Assembly: GCF_900104175.1 (NCBI RefSeq)
Contig: NZ_FNIX01000007.1
Coordinates: 1 to 64,000 of the forward strand
Length of the DNA stretch: 64,000 bases
Source of the DNA: Lentzea jiangxiensis
Lineage (GTDB): Bacteria; Actinomycetota; Actinomycetes; Mycobacteriales; Pseudonocardiaceae
Direction of reading: 5' to 3'
A program made the translations under genes and the position numbers. Shown piece after piece: positions 48,295 through 60,340 of this stretch. Below the pieces are notes generated by a model. It was given only the letters and a program-made list of their open reading frames with translations. It did no database searches and had not been told where the DNA came from. Each line of letters starts with the position of its first letter. Positions within the stretch are counted from its first letter, which is position 1.

Positions 48295-50507
48295 TCTTCT
48301 CCGATCCCGCGTCCGTCGCCGTGGTCGGTGCCAGCGACGACCCCGCCAAGTGGGGTCACTGGCTCGCTCGCGGCGCTCTCGTCGGTCACGATCGCCGCGC
48401 TGTGCACCTCGTGAACCGGGGTGGGGGTGCCGTGCTGGGGCGGCCCACGGTGCGGTCGCTCTCCGAACTGGACGAGGCTCCCGAACTCGTCGTGCTCGCC
48501 GTGCCCGCGGCGCACGTGCCGGCGGTGGTGGACGAGGCGTTGGCCGTGGGGGTGCGTGGGTTCGTCGGCATCCCCTCGGGAATCGACGACCGGGTGATCG
48601 GCCGGATCCGCGAGTCGGGGGCGCGGCTGCTCGGGCCGAACTGCCTGGGGGTGTTCGACGCGGCGACGTCGTTGCACCTCGCGTGGGGTGAGTTCCAGGC
48701 TGGCTCGCTGGGTGTGGTGTCGCAGAGCGGGCAGGTGGGGCTGGAGATCGCCGGGTTCGCGGCGGCGTCGGGGATCGGGATCTCGCGGTTCGTGTCGGTC
48801 GGCAACCAGGCCGACGTGACGGCGACGGAGGCGTTGCTGGACCTGGTGTCCCACGACCTGACCACTGTCGTGGGCGTGTACCTGGAGAGTTTCGGTCCGG
48901 GGATCGTGGCGGCGATGTCGGCGCTGCGGGCGGCGGGCAAACCGGTGGTGCTGCTGACGGTCGGGTCGTCGGTCGCGGCTCAGGAAGCGGCCTTGACGCA
49001 CACGGGTGCGTTGACGTCCTCTTTGGACGTCGTTGACGCCGCTTGCCGTCGTGCTTGTGCTCGCAGGGTTTCCACGCCGGCCGCTCTGGTCGACCTCGCG
49101 GCGGTGCTCACGTCCGGGGTGCCGCGCGGGGTGAGGGTCGGGGTCATCTCGGACTCCGGTGGGCAGGGTGCAATCGCGGCGGACCTCGCGGTGGCGGCCG
49201 GGCTGGTGGTCCCGACGCTGACCGCGGTGGACGGGCTGCCGGAGGGAGCGTCGCGGCGCAACCCGATCGACCTCGCGGGGGCGGGGGAACGGGATCTGGT
49301 GAACTACGCCCGTGCCGTGGAAGTGCTGGTTCGCGGGGGAGAAGTCGACTCGGTCGTGTTGTCCGGGTACTTCGGCAGCTACGGAGAGGACACGCCCTCG
49401 CTGGAGTCGGCCGAGGTCGAGGTCGCCGGGCGGATTTGTGCGCTGGCAAGGGAGACAGGCGTGCCGGTCGTGGTGCACAGCATGCGGGAGGGATCAGCGG
49501 CGGTGCGGGCGCTCAGGGCCGGCGGAGTGCCGGTGCAGCACACGATCGAGCGAGTGGTGGCTGCGCTCGGTGACGCGGCGCGGTTCGGCGTGCTTGATCA
49601 ACGGTCCGGTCGTGCGGCCAGCGGCCCGGAACTGTCGGTGCCGGCTGGAAGAATGGAAGCAGGGGGACCCCCTGGAGGGGACGCCTGCGTGAGCCTGCCC
49701 GGGGCGACGGGGCCCCGCCGGGCCGGACCACAGGCCGAGCGAGCCGCTCGTGAGGCCGGGGAGGTCGAACATCAGGCCGGGCGAGCCGCTCGAAGAGCCG
49801 ACCAAGCCGAGCAAGCCGCTCGACAAGCCGACCAAGCCGTGCCCTGCGAACCAGGCTATCTGGCGGCCCGCGACCTGCTGACCTTCGTCAACTTCCCGAG
49901 AGCCCACGCCGTCACGACAGCGGCCGATCTCGAGGCGACGAAGCTCCAGCCGCCGTTCGCGCTCAAAGCCGACTGGCTCGCCCACAAGAGCGAGCACGGC
50001 GGAGTGGAACTCGACCTCACCGATCCCGTCCCGGCTTTCGAAAGGATGCGGGCACGGCTGGGACCGGGCACGTACGTCCTGGAAGAGATGGACAGCAGGA
50101 GAAACACCGTCGAACTGATCATCGGTGCGCGAAGAGACCGCTCGTTCGGCCCGGTCGTGCTGGTGGGCGTAGGTGGCATCCACGCCGAACTGTTCAGGGA
50201 CACCACCGTCGAGCTGGCACCCGTCACTACCGCCACGGCACGGGAGATGCTCGAACGCCTCACCTCGGCGCCGCTGCTGTCAGGCAGACGCGGTGAGCCG
50301 GAAGCAGATGTGGCCCAGCTGGCCGACGTGATCGCCAAGATGTCGGAGACGCTCGCGGCGAGGCCGGACCTGGAAGAGATCGAACTGAACCCCGTGCGGG
50401 TCGGCCCGGACGGGGTGATCGCGGTCGACGCGCTGATCATCCCCACCCGAGTCCCCGAACCACAGCAGGACGTGCTGCTCCGATTGCGTGATTGCGCGGC
50501 TCGATAG
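48291..50507 (+). CDS. ADP-forming acyl-CoA synthetase with unusual charged linker
   Basis: A 738-residue NDP-forming acyl/acetyl-CoA synthetase: CoA-binding domain ([20 protein letters not shown]), two flavodoxin-like ligase domains with phospho-His in [11 protein letters not shown] and [17 protein letters not shown], then an ATP-grasp domain ([36 protein letters not shown]). Such enzymes interconvert acyl-CoA and acid while making or using ATP. Between the ligase and ATP-grasp parts, residues about 455-520 are a repetitive Arg/Ala/Glu/Gln-rich segment. ATG 48291 overlaps the dehydrogenase stop, so one transcript is likely. Confidence 0.9.
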   Translation: MIFSDPASVAVVGASDDPAKWGHWLARGALVGHDRRAVHLVNRGGGAVLGRPTVRSLSELDEAPELVVLAVPAAHVPAVVDEALAVGVRGFVGIPSGIDDRVIGRIRESGARLLGPNCLGVFDAATSLHLAWGEFQAGSLGVVSQSGQVGLEIAGFAAASGIGISRFVSVGNQADVTATEALLDLVSHDLTTVVGVYLESFGPGIVAAMSALRAAGKPVVLLTVGSSVAAQEAALTHTGALTSSLDVVDAACRRACARRVSTPAALVDLAAVLTSGVPRGVRVGVISDSGGQGAIAADLAVAAGLVVPTLTAVDGLPEGASRRNPIDLAGAGERDLVNYARAVEVLVRGGEVDSVVLSGYFGSYGEDTPSLESAEVEVAGRICALARETGVPVVVHSMREGSAAVRALRAGGVPVQHTIERVVAALGDAARFGVLDQRSGRAASGPELSVPAGRMEAGGPPGGDACVSLPGATGPRRAGPQAERAAREAGEVEHQAGRAARRADQAEQAARQADQAVPCEPGYLAARDLLTFVNFPRAHAVTTAADLEATKLQPPFALKADWLAHKSEHGGVELDLTDPVPAFERMRARLGPGTYVLEEMDSRRNTVELIIGARRDRSFGPVVLVGVGGIHAELFRDTTVELAPVTTATAREMLERLTSAPLLSGRRGEPEADVAQLADVIAKMSETLAARPDLEEIELNPVRVGPDGVIAVDALIIPTRVPEPQQDVLLRLRDCAAR
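49730..49846 (+). repeat. Imperfect tandem repeat in the acyl-CoA synthetase linker
   Basis: Short units such as GACCAAGCC, GAGCAAGCC and GAGCCGCTCG recur, encoding A/R/Q/E-rich segments ([29 protein letters not shown]). The pattern looks like expansion of a few 12-24 bp units inside an interdomain linker, and it stays in frame. Confidence 0.55.
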
Positions 50508-50538
50508 GTTTCTCCTGCGGCGACGTGAGGAGGCCCGG

Positions 50539-51096
50539 ATGTTGGCCGTGGTGGCACTGCTGGCGTCGCTGGTACCTCCTCCCGGGCCGGTGGCGATCGA
50601 GGTGACGAGCGTCGCGGGCACGGGGTGCCCGGCCGGCACGACCACGGTGGCGATGTCCGAGGACAACCAGGCCTTCACGGTCACCTACAGCGACTTCCTG
50701 GTGCAGGGCAACGGCAGCGAGGCCAAGAAGAGCTGCACCATCGAGCTCGAGCTCCACCACGCGGCGGGTTACACGTACGGCATCGCGGCGACCGACTACC
50801 GGGGGTTCGCGCACCTCACGGACAAAGCGCGCGGCGTGGTGCGCAACAGCTACCGCTTCCCGGGGTTCCCGACGCGGCACAGCAGCCGCGAGTTCCAGGC
50901 GATGAGCGACAACTGGCACGTCACGGACACGCCGAGCGGGATCGCGCACGGGCCGTGCAAGGACCGCAAACCGTTGACCGTCGAGACCGAGCTGAAGGTC
51001 ACCGGCAAGGGTCCGGGCAGCTTCCTGACGATGGACTCGACGGACTCCAGCGTGAGCAGCACCTTCCGGCTCTCGTGGAAGAAGTGCGCGGAATAG
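50539..51096 (+). CDS. Secreted DUF4360-family protein
   Basis: A 185-residue protein with a short signal peptide (LAVVALLASLVPPPGPVA) and a mature beta-rich domain: SVAGTGCPAGTTTVAMSEDN, FTVTYSDFLVQ, KSCTIELELHHAAGYTYGIA, then GPCKDRKPLTVETELKV and a final Cys. The Cys pattern and TVTYS are typical of DUF4360, function unknown. ATG 50539 follows GAGGAGG by 6 bp. It stands alone. Confidence 0.82.
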   Translation: MLAVVALLASLVPPPGPVAIEVTSVAGTGCPAGTTTVAMSEDNQAFTVTYSDFLVQGNGSEAKKSCTIELELHHAAGYTYGIAATDYRGFAHLTDKARGVVRNSYRFPGFPTRHSSREFQAMSDNWHVTDTPSGIAHGPCKDRKPLTVETELKVTGKGPGSFLTMDSTDSSVSSTFRLSWKKCAE

Positions 51097-51243
51097 CGGG
51101 CACGCTGCGGGCGTTGTCTGCTACAGTCCGCTGGTAACGGCAGTGCGCGACCAGTCGCACATAAGCTCCGACCAGCTGCTGGACCATCTCCGGTTCGCAG
51201 CGGACAGCCCCCCGGTTTCGACAGGACCGGTGGACCCACACCT

Positions 51244-51261
51244 CAGATGCGGCTGCATCTG
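51244..51261 (+). repeat. Small hairpin in the leader of the short rho gene
   Basis: CAGATGC-GGCT-GCATCTG forms a 7-bp stem with a tetraloop 76 bp before the rho ATG. It lies in a 240-bp leader where I see no supported gene. A role in Rho autoregulation is only a guess. Confidence 0.35.
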
Positions 51262-51336
51262 CGAGCGCTCTCCTCCCGCGTCGGAACGCGCGGAGTCGAT
51301 GAAGCGCGACTTCACCCTCCTGAAAGGACAGACCCG

Positions 51337-52362
51337 ATGCACATCGGTGTACTCGACATGCACAACAACAAGGCGTTTCTCGTTGACGGGCCGCAGGTCC
51401 CGCAGAGCCTCGTCCGGCAGCACGACCTGCGCCGCGGTGACCGGCTCAGCGGTGAGGCCGAGAACGACAAGCTCGTCAGCGTCGACACGGTCAACGGGCT
51501 CAAGCCGCACCGCCGGCCGAGGTTCGAGGACCTGACCCCGCTCTACCCCAACGAAAGGCTGCGGCTCGAGCACGACGCGGACGAGCTGACCAGCCGGACG
51601 ATCGACCTGGTCATGCCGGTCGGCAAGGGGCAGAGGGCGCTGATCGTCGCACCACCCAAAGCAGGCAAGACCGTTGTGCTGCAACAGATCGCGCACGCAA
51701 TGGCGAAGAACCACCCGGACGTCCACCTCATCGTCGCGCTCGTCGGCGAACGGCCGGAAGAGGTCACCGACATGCGCACGACGATCCCGGGCGAGATGTT
51801 CGCCTCCACCTTCGACGAGCACCCCGACGAGCACATCCGGATCGCCGAGCTCGCGGTGGAGCGCGCGAAGAGGCTCGTCGAGGACGGTCAGGACGTCGTC
51901 ATCCTGCTCGACTCGCTGACGAGGCTGGGACGGGCCTACAACCTCGCGCAACCGAACGGCGGGCGCATCCTCAGCGGTGGCATCGACGCCAGGGCGCTGA
52001 CGCCGCCCAAGCGGTTCCTCGGAGCCGCGCGCAACATCGAGAACGGCGGCAGCCTCACGATCTTCGCCACCGCGCTCGTCGAGACGGGGTCGCTGGCCGA
52101 CACCGCGATCTTCGAGGAGCTCAAGAGCACCGGCAACGCCGAGTTGAAGCTCGACCGCAAGGCCGCGCAGCGCCGGGTCTACCCCGCGGTGGACCTGCAC
52201 CAGTCCAGCACGCGCAAGGCGGAGCTGCTGGTGTCGCAGCAGGAGATGGCCATCACGGACACCCTGCGCCGTGCGATGGCCGAGCGCGACGTCGACGTGC
52301 TCCTCGACGGGCTGCGCAAGACGCAGAGCAACGCGGAGTTCCTCCTCCAGATGGCGAAGTGA
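51337..52362 (+). CDS. rho: Short Rho transcription terminator paralogue lacking the N-terminal domain
   Basis: RNA-dependent ATPase core of Rho in 341 residues: a shortened RNA-binding CSD start (GVLDMHNNKAFLVDG, LRRGDRLSG), Walker A PPKAGKT, LVGERPEEVTDM, DSLTRLGRAYN, and LSGGIDARALTPPKRFLGAA with RNIENGGSLTIFATAL. Actinobacterial Rho is normally 600-700 residues with a long Arg-rich N-terminal domain; here that domain and part of the primary RNA site are absent. ATG 51337 follows AAAGGA by 7 bp and no homology extends upstream. Probably a second copy; the main rho should be elsewhere near prfA. Confidence 0.88.
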   Translation: MHIGVLDMHNNKAFLVDGPQVPQSLVRQHDLRRGDRLSGEAENDKLVSVDTVNGLKPHRRPRFEDLTPLYPNERLRLEHDADELTSRTIDLVMPVGKGQRALIVAPPKAGKTVVLQQIAHAMAKNHPDVHLIVALVGERPEEVTDMRTTIPGEMFASTFDEHPDEHIRIAELAVERAKRLVEDGQDVVILLDSLTRLGRAYNLAQPNGGRILSGGIDARALTPPKRFLGAARNIENGGSLTIFATALVETGSLADTAIFEELKSTGNAELKLDRKAAQRRVYPAVDLHQSSTRKAELLVSQQEMAITDTLRRAMAERDVDVLLDGLRKTQSNAEFLLQMAK

Positions 52363-52383
52363 GCACGGCATACGCTGTGCCGC

Positions 52384-53517
52384 ATGACTTATCTCGAGGT
52401 CACGTGGAACGACCCGGCCACCGGGGCGCGTGGCTACCTCGTCATCGACCGGCTCGTGCGCGGGGTCAGCAGCGGCGGGCTGCGCATGCGTGCGGGGTGC
52501 TCGCTCGACGAGGTGCGCGGTCTCGCTGAGGGGATGACCGCCAAGGAAGCCCTCAACTACGACCCCGGGGCGCGCTACGTCCCGCTCGGCGGCGCCAAGG
52601 GCGGCATCGACTTCAACCCCTACGACGCCAGGGCGACCGACGTCCTCACGGCCTACCTGTTCGCCATGTCGCCGTACATCGAACGGTTCTGGACCATGGG
52701 GGAGGACCTCGGGCTCAGGCAGTCCACGATCGACGCGGCCATCGAGAAGATCGGGCTGCAGTCGTCCATCCAGGCGGTCTACCCGTTGCTCGACGACGAA
52801 CACGAAGCGCGCCGACGACTTGCGGACGCCTTCGACGTCACCGTCGACGGCATCGGCCTGGACGAGCTCGTCGGTGGCTACGGAGTGGCCCAAGCAGCTC
52901 TCCGAGGCGTCGAACACCTCCGGATCGAGAACCCCACGGCGTTCGTGCAGGGCTTCGGCTCGATGGGCGGCGCCACGGCCCGCTACCTCGCCCGCGCGGG
53001 CGTCCGGGTCGTCGGGCTCGCCGACGTCCACGGCGTGGTGTCCAATCCGGACGGACTCGACGTGGAAACCCTCCTGCTGTCCCGGGACGCGCACGGCGGC
53101 ATCGACCGGGCGCGGCTCAGGCCGGAGGACCGGCAACTCGACGGCGACCGGTGGCTGAGCGTCGAGGCGGACGTCCTCGTCCCCGCCGCCACCAGCTACG
53201 CCATCCACGAGGACAACGCCCGCGCCGTCCAGGCGAAGCTGGTCGTCGAGGCCGCCAACATGCCGGTCACGCCCGGGGCGGAGGCCAGGATCAGCGCGTT
53301 GGTCATCCCCGACGTCGTCGCCAACTCCGCCACGAACTCCTGGTGGTGGTGGACGCTCTTCGGCGACGTCGAGCCCACCGCGGAGTCGGCGTTCGCGAAG
53401 ATCGGCACGACCATGCGCCGGCTCGTCGCCCGGGTCCTCGACGACGAAGCGTCACCGCGCGAGGCGGCGAGACGGATCGCGGCAGAGGCGATCGAAGAGG
53501 TCGAACGGCGGTTCTGA
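52384..53517 (+). CDS. Glu/Leu/Phe/Val dehydrogenase family, Leu/Val type
   Basis: NAD(P)-dependent oxidative deaminase of an amino acid. The 377-residue protein has the dimer/substrate domain with VRGVSSGGLRMRAGCSLDEV and PLGGAKGGIDF (catalytic Lys), and the Rossmann domain with FVQGFGSMGGATARYLARAG. VVANSATNSWWWW and VLVPAATSYAIHEDNA differ from classical Glu dehydrogenases, so Leu, Val or a similar substrate fits better. ATG 52384 is 21 bp after the rho stop. It may be co-transcribed with rho. Confidence 0.87.
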   Translation: MTYLEVTWNDPATGARGYLVIDRLVRGVSSGGLRMRAGCSLDEVRGLAEGMTAKEALNYDPGARYVPLGGAKGGIDFNPYDARATDVLTAYLFAMSPYIERFWTMGEDLGLRQSTIDAAIEKIGLQSSIQAVYPLLDDEHEARRRLADAFDVTVDGIGLDELVGGYGVAQAALRGVEHLRIENPTAFVQGFGSMGGATARYLARAGVRVVGLADVHGVVSNPDGLDVETLLLSRDAHGGIDRARLRPEDRQLDGDRWLSVEADVLVPAATSYAIHEDNARAVQAKLVVEAANMPVTPGAEARISALVIPDVVANSATNSWWWWTLFGDVEPTAESAFAKIGTTMRRLVARVLDDEASPREAARRIAAEAIEEVERRF

Positions 53518-53530
53518 GTACACTCGCGCC

Positions 53531-53965
53531 ATGCCTGGCCTGCAGCGCACAGTCACCGTCGCGGCCCCTCCCGAGCGGGTCTGGGCGGTGCTCACCGACG
53601 TCGAGCGCTGGCCCGAGCGCATCCCCACGGTCGAGTCCTTGCAGAAGCTCGACGGCGGACCGCTGGCCGTCGGTTCGCGGGCCAGGATCAAGCAGCCGAA
53701 GCTGGCCGAGGCGGTGCTGACGGTCACCGAGCTGACCGACGGCCGGTCCTTCACCTGGGAGTCGAGGTCCGGTGGCGTCACGGTCACGGCGGGGCACGTC
53801 GTCGACCCGCACCCCGGCGGCAGCCGCCTCACCCTCGCCCTGACCCTCGGCGGGCTGATGTCCGGGCTCGGCTGGCTGATGACGAGGTCGACGATCACGC
53901 GGTACGTCGAGACCGAGGCCGCCTCGATCAAGGAGGTCGCGGAGGCCCAGGCGGAGACCGCCTAG
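53531..53965 (+). CDS. SRPBCC-family protein
   Basis: A 144-residue START-like protein: RTVTVAAPPERVWAVLTDVE, RWPERIPTVESLQKLDGGPL, FTWESRSGGVTVTAGHVVDP and a C-terminal helix with TITRYVETEAASIKEVAEAQ. It resembles dimerising polyketide-cyclase-like proteins of unknown ligand. ATG 53531 lies 13 bp after the dehydrogenase stop, so the two share a transcript. The 3' end overlaps by 4 bp the convergent EF-hand gene. Confidence 0.85.
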   Translation: MPGLQRTVTVAAPPERVWAVLTDVERWPERIPTVESLQKLDGGPLAVGSRARIKQPKLAEAVLTVTELTDGRSFTWESRSGGVTVTAGHVVDPHPGGSRLTLALTLGGLMSGLGWLMTRSTITRYVETEAASIKEVAEAQAETA

Positions 53966-54519
53966 GGCAGCGGCCCGAGCAGCCACGCACCCGGCCCGTC
54001 CGGGTCCTCCGAGAAGTAGTACCCCCGCCACGCCGCCAGCAGGTCTTCGGTGCCGATGAGACCGTCGCCGTCGTGGTCCAGCCGGGCGTGCACGGCGCGT
54101 GCGTCGGCCTCGGAGACGTCCATCATCGCCTGCGACCAGCGCACGTGCTCCTCCAGGCCGAGCTGGCCGTCACCGTCGTGGTCGGCGACGGCCAGCAGCG
54201 CGTCGAGGTAGGGCACGTAGACGTCGTCGAACGCCTCGGGGCGGCCCAGCAGGCCGCGGACGAACGCCGACTTGTACTCCGCCAGGCTGATCTGCCCGTC
54301 GTCGTTCACGTCGGTCATGGCGGCCAAGTGCTCCCACACACCCAGCAACTGCTCGTACAGCCGCTTGGCGCGCTCGTCGCCGGCGTCCAGGCCGAACGCT
54401 GACGTCAGTCTCGTACACGCCAGCTCGAAGTCCGAGCGCTGCACGTGGCCGTCCTGGTCCGTGTCATACGTGGAGAACCTGTGGCTCAGCCTGCGGTCCA
54501 GGAACGGCGTGATCTTCAT
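53962..54519 (-). CDS. EF-hand calcium-binding protein, calerythrin-like
   Basis: A 185-residue cytosolic calcium sensor with four EF-hand positions: YDTDQDGHVQRSDF, TDVNDDGQISLAEY, ADHDGDGQLGLEEH and LDHDGDGLIGTEDL, all with acidic loop residues in place. It resembles the actinomycete calerythrin group and is a close paralogue of 57704-58258 (both begin ITxFLxRxLxxRF and end SEDP...WLLG). ATG 54519 heads it; downstream of the UvrA-like gene in the same direction with a 16-bp gap, so it may be in that operon. Confidence 0.9.
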   Translation of the reverse strand: MKITPFLDRRLSHRFSTYDTDQDGHVQRSDFELACTRLTSAFGLDAGDERAKRLYEQLLGVWEHLAAMTDVNDDGQISLAEYKSAFVRGLLGRPEAFDDVYVPYLDALLAVADHDGDGQLGLEEHVRWSQAMMDVSEADARAVHARLDHDGDGLIGTEDLLAAWRGYYFSEDPDGPGAWLLGPLP

Positions 54520-54535
54520 GTCTCTTGTCTACCCT

Positions 54536-56928
<2,393 letters not shown>

Positions 56929-56932
<4 letters not shown>

Positions 56933-57702
56933 GGCGCAGAACCTAACCCGCGCACTCCGCTCCCGCCTTCTTGATTGCTGATCGGATGTGGACGGATCCG
57001 GTAGTGGTAGGCGGACACCTCGCGGAATCCCGTCCTCTCGTAGAGCCGGAACGCCGTGGCGTTCTCCCTTTGCATCTGCAGGTACATGTGGTTCGCCTCC
57101 TGCGTGGCCGCCCACGTGGCCAAGGCGGCGAGCACGGACCGCGCGGCGCCTCGGCCCCGTGCGTGCCGCAGCGTCGCCATGCCGAACACGCCTGCCCACC
57201 CCTCTTCCGCGACCGCACGGCCCACGGCCACCACCTGGCCCTCGACCTGCGCGTACGCGTACGCGCTCGGGTGTTCGACCCGGCTGAGCAGGTCGCGTTC
57301 GGCGCCGACGTCCCGCGTGGTCACCGCCTGCCACGCCGTCAGCCACGCGTCGGTCGGCCGGGTGACGACCTCACCGGCGTCGGAGTGGGCCTGGCGCAGC
57401 AACTCCGCCGTCGAGGCGATCTGCAGGGACATGTCCCTGCCCCGCTCGTAGCCCCGGTCGCCCAGCCTCGCGTCCAGGTCGGCCGCGCACACGCCCGGCG
57501 TGATCTGGATCCGCACCGGTGCCCCGCGTTCGGCGCAGAACTCCTCCGCGAGCGCCACCCGGTCCTCCCGGTCGTGGGGCAGCGCGGCGCTCACCCACCA
57601 GGCGTCGCCGGGGGAGTGCCGCAGCCACCAGCCGCCCGCCTCCTCGACGTGCGCGGCCGGCTGGGCCCGCGCCGCGTGCTCCTGCAGCGTCTTGAGCAGC
57701 AC
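56929..57702 (-). CDS. GNAT-family acetyltransferase
   Basis: A 257-residue protein with a degenerate N-terminal GNAT-like half and a C-terminal acetyl-CoA site RHARGRGAARSVLAALATWA followed by NATAFRLYERTGFREVSAYH, the usual beta-bulge region. Substrate unknown. GTG 57702 begins 1 bp after the EF-hand stop, and its stop overlaps the UvrA-like ATG, so EF-hand, GNAT and UvrA-like genes form one coupled transcript. Confidence 0.85.
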
Positions 57703-57703
57703 G

Positions 57704-58258
57704 TCAGTCCAACGACCCCAGCAGCCAGTTGCCGGCCTCGGCCGGGTCCTCCGAGAAGTAGAACTCCCGGATCGCCTCCAGCAGCGCCTTGGTGGCCAGC
57801 AACCCGTCCTCGTCGGACAGCAGGTCGTGGATCCCGCGCGCGTCGCGTTCGGAGAGGTTCATGAGCGCGCCCGTCCACCGCACGTGCTCCTCGAGGGTCA
57901 GCCCGCCGTCGCCGTCGGAGTCCGCGATCGCCATCACCGCGTCCAGGAACGGCACGTAGTGCTCGTCGAACGACGTGGGCGTCTCCAGCAGCCCGTTCGC
58001 GAACGCCGTCTTGTACTCCTCGACGCTGATCCGCCCGTCGCCGTCGGTGTCGGCGACCGACGAGAGCAGCTCCCACAACCCGGCCAGCTGCGCGTGGAAC
58101 CGGACCGCTTTCGGGTCGTCGGCCGCCAGCCCGAACGCCTCCGTGGTGCGCTCGCCCGCCTGTGTGAAGTCCTCGCGCTCGATGAAACCGTCGCCGTCGG
58201 TGTCGTACGTGCGGAACCGGCGGGCCAGCTTGCGCTCCAGGAAGGCGGTGATCTCCAT
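57704..58258 (-). CDS. EF-hand calcium-binding protein, paralogue of 53962-54519
   Basis: A 184-residue protein of the same calerythrin-like group. Loops YDTDGDGFIEREDF, ADTDGDGRISVEEY and ADSDGDGGLTLEEH look functional. The fourth, LLSDEDGLLATKAL, has lost spacing and key acids and is probably dead. ATG 58258 heads a coupled run with the GNAT and UvrA-like genes. The pair of EF-hand genes enclosing those two suggests duplication with insertion or an operon grown by duplication. Confidence 0.9.
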   Translation of the reverse strand: MEITAFLERKLARRFRTYDTDGDGFIEREDFTQAGERTTEAFGLAADDPKAVRFHAQLAGLWELLSSVADTDGDGRISVEEYKTAFANGLLETPTSFDEHYVPFLDAVMAIADSDGDGGLTLEEHVRWTGALMNLSERDARGIHDLLSDEDGLLATKALLEAIREFYFSEDPAEAGNWLLGSLD

Positions 58259-58279
58259 GAGGTCCTTCTACCTCATTTG

Positions 58280-60340
58280 TCAGCGGCGGCCCAGCCCGGA
58301 CAGCGCGGCCGCGACGACCAGCATGCCGACCACGCCGAGCAGGGCGGCCAGACCGCCGACCGCCGGTTTCGACACCGGCTGCGCGTGCGCGACCGGACGG
58401 GGAGGCGCCGGTTCGCCGGGTGGCGTGGGTCGTTCCGGCTCGGACGGCGGCGGCGCGGTCACCGAGGCGATCCGCACGACGGTGCTCTCGCTGATCGCGG
58501 TACCCGCTCCCGCGCCGGACACCGTCAGCCGGGAGTTCACCGGCGCGATGACCTGGCACGTGTAGGTGATGCGCTGGCGCGGTAGCAGCACCGGGAACAC
58601 CCGGCGGCACGCGGCGGGCTCGCCCTCGACGCGGACGTCGGTGATCGGCAGGTCCGACAGGTTCGTGATCGTGATGGTCACGGTGACGACCTCGCCGTCC
58701 CGGGCGCGGTCCTTCGACCACAGCGCGCTGATCGTCAGCCGCGGGTAGACGACCTCGACCCGCGTGGACGCCGTCGCCTCGACCTTGCCGCCGATCTTGT
58801 CCGACGCCGTGACGGTGGCGGTCAGCGTGCCGCTCTCGTCGCCCGCGGGCGCCGTGCAGTCGACAGCGGAGATCGCGCCGGGGTCGAGCTGGCCCTGCAT
58901 GCGCTCGCACCCCGACGCCGCGCGGGCGCTGAGGTCGTAGAGCGGGGTGTCGCCGGTGTTCGTGACGGTCGTCGTGAACTTCACGGCCTGGCCCGGCAGC
59001 GCGGTCATCGCCTCGGTCGTGGCCATCGCGCGCAACGCCGGGTGCAGCACGTCGACCGCCGACGCCTTCCGCACCGCGAGCTGGTCACCGGCGAGGCTGC
59101 TCCCGCTCACCGCGACGATGGCCTGGTAGTCGTCGTCCGCCGCCGTGGACGAGCAGGTGCGGGTCACCGTGGTGTGCGACTCGACCGTGCCGACCTGCTG
59201 GCCGCACACCGACACCCCGGCCGCGGGCGCGTCACCGGTGTTGGTGATCGTCGCGGTCTGCGTGACGGTGGTCCCGGGGTGCGCCGCGGGCTGCTCGGGC
59301 GTCACCTCCAGCGTGAGCTCGGGCAGCGGGAACGACCAGGCGACGTTCTGCACCAGGAACGCGTCGTCGGCTCTCCTGAACTCCAGTTCGGCGCTCTTGC
59401 TGCCGGGTTTGAGGACGTTCTCGCCGAGGGTGAATGTGCGCGCGTCGACGCTCATGTTGTTGAGGTGCGGTGCGCCCTGCGCGGATGACATGAACGCGTT
59501 GCGCTCGCCGACGGGGGTGCCGTTGACCAGCAGTTGGTCGCCGTCCGTGGCCCAGTCGCCCTCGTAGGCGGTCAACCCCACCCGGATCGCTCCTCCGGCG
59601 GGGTGCGTGGGCGCGATCGGGGTGGTCAGCGCCGCCTTCTTCGTGGGGAGCCGGACGTGGCCGCCGTGCACCGCGACGTGGCGCCGGGCCGGTGCCGCCG
59701 CGGTGGGGCCTTCGAACTTCCACACGACCGTCAGCGACCAGCCGCCGAAGCAGTCGAACCCCTGCGGTGCCCAGACGTTGCCCACGGTCACGGTGCCGCT
59801 GGTCAGTGCGCGGGTGACGTCGGCTTCGGCGCTGTAGAAGGCGTTGTCGGTGTGCGAGAGGTCGTCGGGGGAGTCCTGGACGAACCGGCCGGGGCTGACC
59901 CGCGTGCCGTTGAGGACGACCGGGTCGCGGGGCGAGCCGGGAGGTGCGACCGCGTCGCGGCAGGCGGCGCTGCCCGCCCAGCCGAGCTTCGCGTGGGCGA
60001 CGGTGGCGCCGGGCGGGATCGCCAGCTGGGCCCCGGAGGAGTTGAACGTCGCCGGGTCGTCGTCGACGTCGGTCCAGGACATGCGGTGGCTGTTGTTCAG
60101 CGCTGACGGGCCCTGGCCCTTGCGCTCCAGCGCGTCCACGCAGGACTTCGGCGGGTACTTCGGGTTGGGCCCGGCCTGCTCGGGCGTCGGACAGCTCAGG
60201 ACGGAGTTGCCGATGACCGTGACGTCCCCGTACACCGCCGCGTCGAACTGCGTGCGCCACACCTCGTCCGCGGCCACCGGCGGGCCGGGTGCCAGCAGGG
60301 GAACCAGCAGTACGACGGCGAGGAGGATCGGTGCACGCAT
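58280..60340 (-). CDS. Large secreted surface protein with DUF11-type repeats
   Basis: A 686-residue precursor: signal peptide (ILLAVVLLVPLLAPGPPVAA), an N-terminal domain of about 330 residues (WRTQFDAAVYGDVTVIGNSV, DCFGGWSLTVVWKFEG), then three Ig-like DUF11-type repeats (TVTQTATITNTGDAPAAGVS, VKFTTTVTNTGDTPLYDL, VVTVTITITNLSDLPITDVR), a Pro-rich stalk and a C-terminal membrane helix ending GLGRR. There is no LPXTG, so anchoring is by the helix. ATG 60340 follows GAAAGGCG. Probably a wall-exposed adhesin or structural protein. Confidence 0.85.
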   Translation of the reverse strand: MRAPILLAVVLLVPLLAPGPPVAADEVWRTQFDAAVYGDVTVIGNSVLSCPTPEQAGPNPKYPPKSCVDALERKGQGPSALNNSHRMSWTDVDDDPATFNSSGAQLAIPPGATVAHAKLGWAGSAACRDAVAPPGSPRDPVVLNGTRVSPGRFVQDSPDDLSHTDNAFYSAEADVTRALTSGTVTVGNVWAPQGFDCFGGWSLTVVWKFEGPTAAAPARRHVAVHGGHVRLPTKKAALTTPIAPTHPAGGAIRVGLTAYEGDWATDGDQLLVNGTPVGERNAFMSSAQGAPHLNNMSVDARTFTLGENVLKPGSKSAELEFRRADDAFLVQNVAWSFPLPELTLEVTPEQPAAHPGTTVTQTATITNTGDAPAAGVSVCGQQVGTVESHTTVTRTCSSTAADDDYQAIVAVSGSSLAGDQLAVRKASAVDVLHPALRAMATTEAMTALPGQAVKFTTTVTNTGDTPLYDLSARAASGCERMQGQLDPGAISAVDCTAPAGDESGTLTATVTASDKIGGKVEATASTRVEVVYPRLTISALWSKDRARDGEVVTVTITITNLSDLPITDVRVEGEPAACRRVFPVLLPRQRITYTCQVIAPVNSRLTVSGAGAGTAISESTVVRIASVTAPPPSEPERPTPPGEPAPPRPVAHAQPVSKPAVGGLAALLGVVGMLVVAAALSGLGRR

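Noticed and set aside
51098-51336. Leader of the short rho gene considered as a riboswitch
   Set aside because: Only one small 7-bp hairpin is visible and no known riboswitch core is recognised; kept as a repeat only.
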